A stretch of DNA of 64,000 bases, from contig OZ029921.1 of NCBI GenBank assembly GCA_964023275.1, forward strand, positions 1,316,501 to 1,380,500, read 5' to 3'. Positions 56,540 through 64,000 of the stretch are shown here, piece after piece. The stretch's first letter is position 1, and every line of letters starts with the position of its first letter. Origin of the DNA: Norana najaformis (lineage: Eukaryota; Annelida; Clitellata; Crassiclitellata; Hormogastridae). A model generated the notes under the pieces. The model searched no databases. It was not told where the DNA came from and saw only the letters and a program-made list of their open reading frames with translations. The position numbers and the translations under genes are program-made.

Positions 56540-59500
56540 GTAAGTCATTTTGCTGGGTCGTTTATGAACAGTCAGTAAGAAAAGCCACAGAATTTTGCTG
56601 CTAATTAAAGAATTTGAATCTCAGAACGTATTGAGAAGTTGGTAGAAGGGAAATGTTGTCAAGCCTTGTGTGGGTGCAGTACTGAGCTTCAGCCTCAGTC
56701 CAGAGTTCTAATGGTCGTGGCTTATTTCAGAGATTTAAATCTCGGGCTAGTACGGTCCGTGCACGGGGACCTTAAATGGCGTGGCGCCCATGCAAACGGG
56801 CCGTGGTGGTGAAGGATCTCACCCGATAAATTCATTGCAAAAATGAGCAGGGTCGAGGCCATACGGTCGCTATATAAAACATATACATTTACATTTATTT
56901 TACATTTAACCCCTTTACCGTGGAATAAATTATTTCAATTCTTTCCACACATGTGCATTTATTTTTAGGTATTCTTCAAAATAATGCATGTGATTAAGGA
57001 AGACTGGTATTTGTAATTGTAATATTCCAGAAGTCTTTCTTTGCTCTGAGAAACATAAAAGTCAACATCATAAATTTTTTTAAAAAGTAGCTCTGTAGGG
57101 CTCCTTATTAATTTATATAGCACCAGTTTAGTATATTCGCTTTGTATGATATATTCCAAATCATGGTGCATGCCAAATCGAGAGGCCTCTTATCTTCCGA
57201 AGATAAGGAGTCTTAATCGATGGTTTCGTGGACCAGTATAGTTCAATTTCTGGTTTCTGAATGATGCCTTGGTAGATGAGAACGGCAAATAAAACCTTCA
57301 ACTCACCACGACTAACATCAATCCAACTATTCAATCCGGATCGTTTTTTCAGTCGAGGACTGCATTAGTTGGTGTGCATGTCTGTTAGTTTCAGCAACTA
57401 TCTTGGCTGGTAAGGAACATATTGAAATTTTCCACTGGATCCGTCGTGTCAGCAACTGGAACACGCGTTCAAGGTGTTCCTATAGGCCTAAATGCTAAGC
57501 GTTGACAAGTCCCGATTTCATCTCTTGACCCCGCAGACAGCGAACTGCTGTCGTAGGCCTACCGAATGGTTTTCTGGCTATCATCACTGTCATTTTCTCA
57601 CACAACAACGTTACTAGAACTTAGTTAGCTATCATCAGTCACTATCATCGGACAAACTATCATCACTTTCAACTAATAAACGATGTATTTCTTCGTTAGA
57701 TAAACCACGCTTGTGACCAGCCATTTTTAGTGTGAATTATATAATTTTATTTAGTTGTCCCGCCCAGCGTATGACCTAATTTATAATATAGAAAGCCGTT
57801 ATTTTAATCATGAAGCACTATTATATTTTGCTGTTGCCATTAGAACGAGTTTATTCGGGATACACGGTGAGCGAATAGATGCATATCATGCGGATGAGTT
57901 AACTCGGGGTTCACGCTGTACAATGAGTTTCCGCTGGACGAGTTAACTCGGGGTTCACGGTAAAGGGGTTAATGTGTCTTTTGAGGAAAGTTGTTCCAAG
58001 CAGCATTTAAGTTGTTTCATGTTTCATTGCTGTCCAGAAGTAAATGTAAATGTACACGTTTATCTACAGCGACCATATGGCCTCAACCGTGCTGATTTTT
58101 AAATGAGTTAATCGGGTGAGATCCTTCACCACTGCTGCCCGATTGAATGGCGCAGTGATCTAGTAACCTGAAATCTGGCCATATGGCAACTTGCACAGGA
58201 CCAGTGTAATGTAAATCTTCTCACGCAGTGCATTGTATGTTGTAAATTTGCTGAGAGTGAATGGCACAGTATGAAATGCATGGGCTTACATTACATAGGA
58301 TTACAATTCACGTGTTATTTATTACAGGCAAAACGAACAAGAATCGACAGTAGAAAGTCAGAACAAAATGACAGGCAAGTATTTGGTTGTAAGAGGGCAA
58401 GTATTTGGTTGTAAGAGGGCAAGTATTTGGTTGTAAGAGGGCAAGTATTTGGTTGTAAGAGGGCAAGTATTTGGTTGTAAGAGGGCAAGTATTTGGTTGT
58501 AAGAGGGCAAGTATTTGGTTGTAAGAGGGCAAGTATTTGGTTGTAAGAGGGCAAGTATTTGGTTGTAAGAGGGCAAGTATTTGGTTGTAAGAGGGCAAGT
58601 ATTTGTTTTTGAGGGCAAGTATTTGGTTATGAGGGCAAGTATTTGGTTGTAAGAGGGCAAGTATTTGTTTTTGAGGGCAAGTATTTGGTTATGAGGGCAA
58701 AATTTGGTTGTAAGAGGGCAAATATTTGGTTGTAAGGGGCAAGTATTCAGTGATGAGGGCAGTAAATACATAGCACCTTTGGAATTTTTAAAAGGCACTA
58801 TATAAATGCCCAGTACATACATACCGGTAAATGCATACATACTTCATATTTTTTGTGTTTTGTATAAAACCAATAAATTAGTGATTACCTTGCCATAATA
58901 TACCCTACCTGGTGATTGTCTAGGTGGCTCCCGTTCCAGTGCATGTCAGGACCGTCTCCTTTCCGATCCTTCATTCAAGAGTCGGACAATATCAGAACTC
59001 AAACCAATCGAGCAGCCTCACTTTAACGACACCAAAGAATCAACGGATGACTTCAGAGACTTTGACATCGACCTCGTCAAACACGAAGGTCCAGTCATCG
59101 CTGAACAGAACTCTCTGAATTGGAGCAATGCCATCAAAGATGGCAGCACGCTTGAGACTTTCGTTTGCGAATTCTGTGATAAAGCCTTGCCCGATGTCGA
59201 ACAGTTAAACTCGCATCGTCGCTCGTGTTCTTCGGACCATTCAGTACTGATGTGCAGAGATTGTGGCCGTCGTTTTAAATATGCTGCGGCTCTCCAGAAG
59301 CACTACAAACTTCATCATGCACACTCAGAACCTTCGCCGTCAGTTTGTCATGTCTGTGGACTAGTTTGCAATGAACTGAGGACACACTTGGCCGAGGTGC
59401 ATGGCGAAACTTCGGAGCTGTTGGGATGCGATACATGCGACGCAGTTTTCACAGACAAGGCTGAACTAGAGAATCACTTCAAGGTCTCTCACGCAGACGA

Positions 59501-60581
59501 ACAGAACGAGAAACCGTTTGTCTGCTCCCAGTGCTGGAGATCATTTCGGGAGAAGAGTCAGCTGAAGAAACACCTCCTGGTGCATGAATCGCAAAAGGAC
59601 TTTGTGTGCGAGCTGTGCAGTCGAAGCTTTGCGCAGGAGTATTACCTCAAGAAGCACCTGCGGACACACAGCGATACCCTCGACCACGCCTGCCCCACGT
59701 GTGGCAAAAGGTTCAAGCTGTTCGACTACTTACGGGTGCATCTAAAAGGCCACTGTGGGGGTGGAGAAACTGAAGACCCTCGTGGGTTGACAGCAACCGC
59801 GGTGGGACGTCAGCCACACGCATGCTTCGTCTGCAATCGAACATTCACCCACCTGAGCTATCTGAAGAAGCACATGCGCATACACACTGGTGAAAAACCA
59901 TATGAATGCGTCACCTGCAAGAAACGCTTCAAGGACAACTGTCTCCAGCAGCACATGCTGACACACAGCACCGAGCGGCCGTACGCATGTCAGAAGTGTA
60001 GCCGACGCTTCCTTCGCCACGCCGACCTCCAGGCGCACGTCCGGACTCACTCCGGCACGAAGTCGCACTGGTGCACGCACTGTGTCCAGGGCTTCCACAA
60101 GAAAGGGGACCTCCATCGTCACCTCCGTGTCCACACCGGCGAACGTCCGTACATCTGCGAGACATGTGGAAAGAGCTTCAAGATCCTGTTCCACTTGACG
60201 CTTCACGCTGCCGTGCACTCCAACGACCGGCCGCACAAGTGCGATAAGTGCGGACGGGCTTTCCCAAGCGCCGTGCGCCTCAAAAAGCACGCTTTCATAC
60301 ATACTGGTGAACGACCCTATGTCTGCCCTGTCTGCAGTCGTGAATTCAACCGCCACGCAAACATGAAGTCTCATCTCAAAACACACGACGAGAAACCTGC
60401 AAGGCCTCGAGGTGCTGCGACGTCCGAAAACGGAGACTTCGTAATGATCTCGGAGACGAGGGGAAGCCTTGCAGAGAGCCTCAAGAGATCAGAAAACATG
60501 GAGATAGTCTACTGCAAAATGGAGCAGCCTGAGGTCCTTGTTGCCTTGCCCATGGACACGTTGCAGAAGTACACGCTGTAG
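56169..60581 (+). CDS. BTB/POZ C2H2 zinc-finger protein, three coding exons
   Basis: Exons 56169-56539, 58328-58374 and 58924-60581 join in phase to 691 residues. Residues about 10-120 form a BTB/POZ domain (NVLCDTTLIASDREFSAHSV, ILAAASPTLRSAF, DTLENVLFLIYTG), used for dimerisation and corepressor or Cullin-3 contacts. A short acidic linker follows. Residues about 219-627 carry one C2HC-like finger and 13 C2H2 fingers, several joined by TGEKP-type linkers, so sequence-specific DNA binding in the nucleus is expected. The protein has the ZBTB architecture; I cannot name an orthologue. The 47-nt middle exon is required to keep the frame. Its donor is GC, not GT (ACAG|GCAAGT), and forms the first unit of a 22-bp minisatellite. 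The start ATG at 56169 is chosen because the BTB domain begins soon after; in-frame ATGs exist up to 56097. One finger (YECVTCKKRFKDNCLQQH) is one residue short between its Cys and His pairs. Confidence 0.88.
56740..56895 (+). repeat. SINE-like family C copy, in intron
   Basis: Complete set of family C words and an ATACATTTACATTTATTT tail; inverted partner at 58055-58200. Confidence 0.8.
56910..57968 (-). mobile_element. piggyBac-like element, internally deleted, in intron 1 of the zinc-finger gene
   Basis: Perfect 13-bp terminal inverted repeats CCCCTTTACCGTG (56910-56922) and CACGGTAAAGGGG (57956-57968) are flanked directly by TTAA on both sides (56906-56909, 57969-57972), the hallmark of piggyBac target duplication. 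Near the right end the 16-base string GAGTTAACTCGGGGTT, containing a palindrome, occurs twice. On the minus strand a 29-codon frame (57724-57635) resembles a piggyBac transposase N-terminus. The DDE catalytic region is missing, so the copy is non-autonomous. Confidence 0.88.
57635..57724 (-). pseudogene. piggyBac transposase N-terminal remnant
   Basis: Frame MAGHKRGLSNEEIHRLL followed by an acidic, serine-rich SDDS stretch and TGA, as at the start of PGBD-type transposases. Everything downstream of the acidic stretch is lost. Confidence 0.65.
58055..58200 (-). repeat. SINE-like family C copy (reverse)
   Basis: Minus strand reads GGTGGTGAAGGATCTCACCC-like words and a TACATTTACATTTAC tail; forms an inverted pair with 56740-56895 around the piggyBac-like element. 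Confidence 0.75.
58328..58374 (+). CDS. ZBTB-type exon 2, 47-nt microexon with GC donor
   Basis: Acceptor TTATTACAG, then 47 nt encoding QNEQESTVESQNKMT, donor ACAG|GCAAGT. Skipping it would shift the frame of exon 3, which supports its use. Confidence 0.75.
58375..58755. repeat. 22-bp minisatellite beginning at the exon 2 donor
   Basis: Exactly ten perfect units of GCAAGTATTTGGTTGTAAGA plus GG (58375-58594) followed by about seven altered units of 19-22 bp. The first unit is the GC 5' splice site. Each unit also has a GTAAGA word. The minus-strand LPSYNQILAL frames are repeat translations. Confidence 0.95.
58924..60581 (+). CDS. ZBTB-type exon 3 (all zinc fingers)
   Basis: 1658 nt after acceptor TTGTCTAG, stop TAG at 60579-60581. 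Begins about 75 codons before the first finger. Confidence 0.92.
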
Positions 60582-61202
60582 TATCTCTGACCTGCTGTCT
60601 CATGTTGGCAAAGCTTGCTGAAAGCCATTTTTCTTGTGTTTTTGTGAAAAGGCTGATAAATAACTGTTTTTTTTTCTCTTTTTCAATGGTGGCTTCAAAT
60701 TCATGTAGATAACAGCCATTGTCAAATTCTTCCAAATGAACCTGCTTTCTGAAACTCTTTTCCCCCTTCCAAACACTTTGGTACCAGTCTTCGGGAGCAT
60801 GGTTGAATGAGTGAATTTTTTTGGCTCATTTTTGTAACGCTAATTAGGCAGAGGAAGAGAATCTGCAAACCAGTTATAAACCATTTGTTTATGATTCACT
60901 TGATGGATGTCTCGTATTTTCAACAGGACGCGTACATTGTGTCAGGATGTAAGTCTTTGGGTAACAAATGTCTGTTAAGGTCTTAAATTTATAAAAATTT
61001 ATCACACATATTAAATGGGACCAAATTTATGCTCAAAGCCACATTTGTTGATCTCTCAAGATTGTTCTGAGAGAGTTCTGTTATAGTGGTGCCCGCTAGC
61101 AAACTCGGCTATAAAACAAGCGCATCAACCGTATGCTGATGTTGGGAAGATCAGGTGGCGAGGGACATGACTGGCCACCCATCCTCATGCCAGGGCTATG
61201 AA

Positions 61203-61208
61203 AATAAA
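61203..61208 (+). terminator. Candidate polyadenylation signal for the zinc-finger gene
   Basis: AATAAA about 620 bp after the stop codon. Confidence 0.5.
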
Positions 61209-61415
61209 GTTGCTAATAAATCATATACATGGTTGCTTGTTATGGTTAGCTTAAGGGATTGCCGAGTGGGGTATGCATAGTATATTGGAAACTGTCTAAA
61301 ACAAGGAATTACCTATTGGGTGTACCTTTAAAATGATGGCCATACTCAGTCCATGTGACATAGCCTTGCTAACAGTCATTGTGTGTTGTGTAAAGACAAC
61401 GAGTGCAGACAACAG

Positions 61416-61421
61416 TTTATT
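61416..61421 (-). terminator. Candidate polyadenylation signal for SIRT4
   Basis: AATAAA on the minus strand, about 395 bp past the SIRT4 stop; the two convergent genes' signals are about 210 bp apart and overlap-prone. Confidence 0.4.
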
Positions 61422-61614
61422 ACCCAAAGACCTACATTTCTTTGTATGCAGTACTAATTATCACAAGTCTAGAAGGGTGTGTTGATTACCGAGAATTCAG
61501 TGCATTTCCTAAGTAAGTTTTCAGATCACAGTTCTACTTGCTATCAATCAACTTGGTTCCTTTTGAGATAACATGTCAAAGTTTGAAGGCCATTTGCAGC
61601 ATGCTGTGCTGAAA

Positions 61615-61765
61615 CCCAAGTGTCGCACATCTTCTTGGCAACTGGATTTGCTTCTCGACTTGGCATCTTTGATCAACCCCACTGACCTGATGCAGCGCTC
61701 GTGAACAAGCTGGTGCCATGGGTTTAGCTTTTAAGTAGCACTTTCGAAATTTTGAATTTACAATT
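61615..61765 (+). repeat. SINE-like family J copy
   Basis: TTCTTGGCAACTGGATTTGC, CTTGGCATCTTTGATCAACC, and a family B-like GCTCGTGAACAAGCTGGTGC segment with a TTTACAATTACAAAG tail. Confidence 0.65.
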
Positions 61766-61814
61766 ACAAAGATTGTCTAAAGAAGTTTAGAAGACAGTTA
61801 ACCTAAATCTCACC

Positions 61815-61964
61815 CTAAGCTTCAAGTTTTGTTAAAACCTCGCTACAACGTGCTTCAATTTTTAAATTGGCGATATCGTCTGCCTGTGTTGGACCAATGT
61901 TTACTATGGCTATCTTCTTTCCAAGGGATTTTGCCCTCTGAACAAAACGGTAACCGGAATAAAC
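61815..61964 (-). CDS. SIRT4: SIRT4 last exon
   Basis: 150 nt, acceptor ATTTCAG. Encodes [17 protein letters not shown] and [17 protein letters not shown], ending at TAG (61817-61815). Confidence 0.92.
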   Translation of the reverse strand, partial: VYSGYRFVQRAKSLGKKIAIVNIGPTQADDIANLKIEARCSEVLTKLEA

Positions 61965-64000
61965 CTGAAATGGTAAACAAATCAGTCACATTAATCGTAA
62001 TTATAAAGTCGAAATTTCTAAAGTCTTACTTAAAAGCTACAGGCCCTATGAATGTGTCTGCTTGGGTACACTTCTGAACCTTATAATGCCATCTTTGGCA
62101 GCCATGTGAAACACCTCCAGGTAAAGAGGTCGTTTTAAAACGAGGTCTTGTGTTAAAATGAGGTCAAGTTTTGAAACAAGTTCATGTGCTAATACGAGGT
62201 CAAGTGTTGAAATGAGGTCATGTGCTAAAACAAGGTTGTGCTAAAATGAGGTCATACTGTGTTAAAGAGGTCATATCAAAGCAGAAGTAAATTTGGGATC
62301 AAGGTTTTTCCTGCGTTATATAAGAATCTGTGTTGAAACGAAGCATGTTGTAACAAGCTTCCAGTGTTCTATTATATCGACATTTATGTAGCTCCTTTCA
62401 AGTGCCTCTGACAGGATTGAACAAAATCTGGGCTTACGTAGAGAGAAGATCCAGCCACTAGAAGGCTGTCCGCAGATCCAACCAAGCCGTAGATGTGGTC
62501 CACTAGTTGTGCAGCCACGTTGTCTCCAAAGAAAATTACGTCTGGTTTCAGAACACCGCCACAGCTTGGACAAGGTGGAACCTGGAATGTTCCAGAAGGA
62601 AGTTTAATATCAAGTATTTTATGCCGTCATCTTTCAACTCTAGCTTGGAATCTGTTGGTAGGGCTATATGCGTGTGCACGAGCTTGTCACTGGTGACTCT
62701 TCTAGTTCTCTGAGCAATGTTTGCTGATGAATGGATGTTCTGTTCTTAATGACATTTAACATCTTTAAAGCTAGTGCAGAGAGACAGGCTCTGTTTGGTG
62801 TCCCTTGGAGAGGTGCTATAAAAATTCTGATTACAATTAGAATTACAATTTCTGATTACAATATTTCTTTTGAACATAATGGTGAATATTTAACATAAAA
62901 CATTTAATACTGAAAATTTGACACTCAGTATTACACAATAAATTAAAAATTTGAAAAAATGCTTAGAAAGTAAGTTCAGCAGTTCAGGAACTCCGGTTTG
63001 GAATCTGTCGGTTTGGGCTTCATGTGGGTGAGTGGAAGCTCACCAGCAGTGACTCTTCTAATTATCTAGGCACTGTCTTCCTACTGGTGAACATTTTGTT
63101 GTTAATTACTGCAACAGTTAAGCTAGCATAGGCAGAATTTTCATGAGGTACTTGAAAGGCACTGGTAATAGGTGACTAGATAATTAACAATGACTTGTGG
63201 GACGCATTGGTGTAGTGGCATGGTCGGTGCCTTGTAACTGGAGGGTCATGGGTTCGAATCAGCCTCAAGCCACTGCCTAGCGACCTTGGACAAGTTGCTC
63301 ATCCAGAATTGTCTGTGAGGAAGGCAACGGGAAACCACCTCACTCATCCCATCCCCAGGTGGCATAAAGCCAATGGACCTGCCTTGATATAACACATCAT
63401 CATCATCATCATCATCAGCATTGATGTAACTACAACTGAATATGGAAAATGAACTGTACATGGTAAAATGTTAAATGTTAATATGCTAAATGGTAAACTG
63501 TGATGCCGGTAGTTGGGAACAGATGTTGCATGGCTGGAGATTTTGTACACATTGACATAATTAAATATCCATTTTGAAACATCTTAGGAAACTGCAGACA
63601 CTTGCCGTGAAGCTCATGACCTGCTCATCCGAAAGCAGAATGTCTCCATCTGGTGCTATCTGGTCCTGCAATACAGATGCTGACCAATCGGGATTTTCCT
63701 CTGCTAACATCCCTTGCAGCTCCCCTCGCGACATCCGCAAATCGCACGAAAGACAGATAACGCGGTGACTACTTCCGTGAAGTTCCACCATGTGTCTACT
63801 GCCTGCTTTGCGGTGGAGATCGTCCACGTTCTGCGTCACGATGCAGTTAAGCACTCCCTGTTTTTCCCAGTCAGCAAGAGCGAGGTGCGATGCGTTTGGC
63901 TTGAAAGAGGCAAATCGTGGCCATCCGACAAAGTTACGAGCCCAGTAACGCTGGCGGGCCGTGCTGCTTTGTACGAACTCAACGTACTGAATGGGGCGTC
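61815..64000 (-). CDS. SIRT4: SIRT4-type mitochondrial sirtuin, 3' three exons (5' end beyond window)
   Basis: Exons (minus): 64000-63606 (partial), 62581-62438 and 61964-61815, all in phase, giving 228 complete codons to the stop. SIRT4 is a mitochondrial NAD-dependent lipoamidase, deacylase and ADP-ribosyltransferase acting on pyruvate and glutamate dehydrogenases. Motifs in order: [15 protein letters not shown] (class II sirtuin signature), TQNVDDLH (NAD binding), ELHG with the catalytic His, a CLSC and later CPSC zinc-binding pair, [44 protein letters not shown] and [11 protein letters not shown]. The intron after the first visible exon has a GC donor (ACG|GCAAGT); the others are GT-AG. 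The N-terminus with the mitochondrial signal and Rossmann GAGxS motif lies beyond 64000. Confidence 0.92.
62120..62280. repeat. Degenerate repeat in SIRT4 intron
   Basis: Drifting units around GTGCTAAAATGAGGTCA. Confidence 0.7.
62438..62581 (-). CDS. SIRT4: SIRT4 middle exon
   Basis: 144 nt, acceptor TTCCAG, donor TAC|GTAAGC. Encodes [20 protein letters not shown] and [13 protein letters not shown]. Confidence 0.93.
62645..62845 (+). repeat. Repeat family H copy in SIRT4 intron
   Basis: GGAATCTGTTGGTAGGGC, GTGACTCTTCTAGTT, TTAATGACATTTAACATC and a GAGGTGCTATAAAAATTCTG tail. A second copy follows at 62995-63175. Confidence 0.6.
62995..63175 (+). repeat. Repeat family H copy in SIRT4 intron
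   Basis: GGAATCTGTCGGTTTGGGC, GTGACTCTTCTAATT and AAGCTAGCATAGGCAG in the same order as the copy 350 bp upstream. Confidence 0.6.
63200..63420 (+). repeat. tRNA-derived SINE (family D), near full length
   Basis: Head GGGACGCATTGGTGTAGTGG with A box TGGTGTAGTGG, B box GGTTCGAATCA at about 63251, body GACCTTGGACAAGTTGC, and a (CAT)n tail at 63395-63418. The head matches 44625-44705. Confidence 0.82.
63606..64000 (-). CDS. SIRT4: SIRT4 exon, partial
   Basis: Contains [12 protein letters not shown] and the first zinc cysteine pair; ends TTCACG|GCAAGT. Reading on gives a spurious FLRCFKMDI tail. Confidence 0.9.

Noticed and set aside
58375-58755. Direct-repeat array as a CRISPR
   Set aside because: There are no spacers between units and the context is a eukaryotic intron.
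63200-63290. Functional tRNA gene
   Set aside because: A and B boxes are present, but no complete cloverleaf forms and the body and (CAT)n tail mark it as a SINE, with a second head at 44625-44705.

Overview
The window is animal nuclear DNA. Genes carry GT-AG (and two GC-AG) introns, introns and spacers are full of SINE/LINE tails and simple repeats, and the protein families (INSIG, SIRT4, RhoBTB, BTB-zinc finger, GT92) are metazoan. The repeat style (many copies of a tail resembling GGCGCTATATAAAT, long TATG, CTGT and GGAT arrays) suggests a marine invertebrate bilaterian. I cannot name the phylum from sequence alone.

Layout. 1-20,000 is a gene-poor, microsatellite-rich stretch with 3' ends of non-LTR retrotransposons, SINE copies, one hAT-type MITE and a 770-bp polypyrimidine tract; I support no host gene there. 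20,073-22,262 (+) is a single-exon GT92 glycosyltransferase. 30,102-32,353 (-) is a four-exon INSIG gene, assembled here from splice sites. 35,660-52,893 (+) is a ten-exon RhoBTB gene (Rac-like GTPase, two BTB domains, C-terminal CaaX box). 56,169-60,581 (+) is a three-exon BTB/C2H2 zinc-finger gene. 61,815-64,000 (-) is a SIRT4-type sirtuin, cut by the window end and convergent with the zinc-finger gene.

Most striking points. (1) The last RhoBTB exon lies in a ~2.4-kb segmental duplication. The near copy (43,015-43,230) has a TGA where the far copy (52,678-52,893) has TGG, so the intact CaaX protein needs the far exon, across an intron that contains a ~2.9-kb, 21-bp minisatellite. (2) The zinc-finger gene uses a GC 5' splice site that is the first unit of a 22-bp minisatellite, so donor-like sequences are reiterated downstream. 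(3) Two cut-and-paste transposon derivatives, one Tc1/mariner-like with 103-bp inverted repeats and one piggyBac-like with TTAA duplications, each keep only the first codons of their transposase. 

The genes show no operon-like link. INSIG (sterol feedback in the ER) and RhoBTB are divergent and could share a promoter region at about 32.4-35.6 kb. Most other open frames are microsatellite or minisatellite translations and are not annotated as genes.
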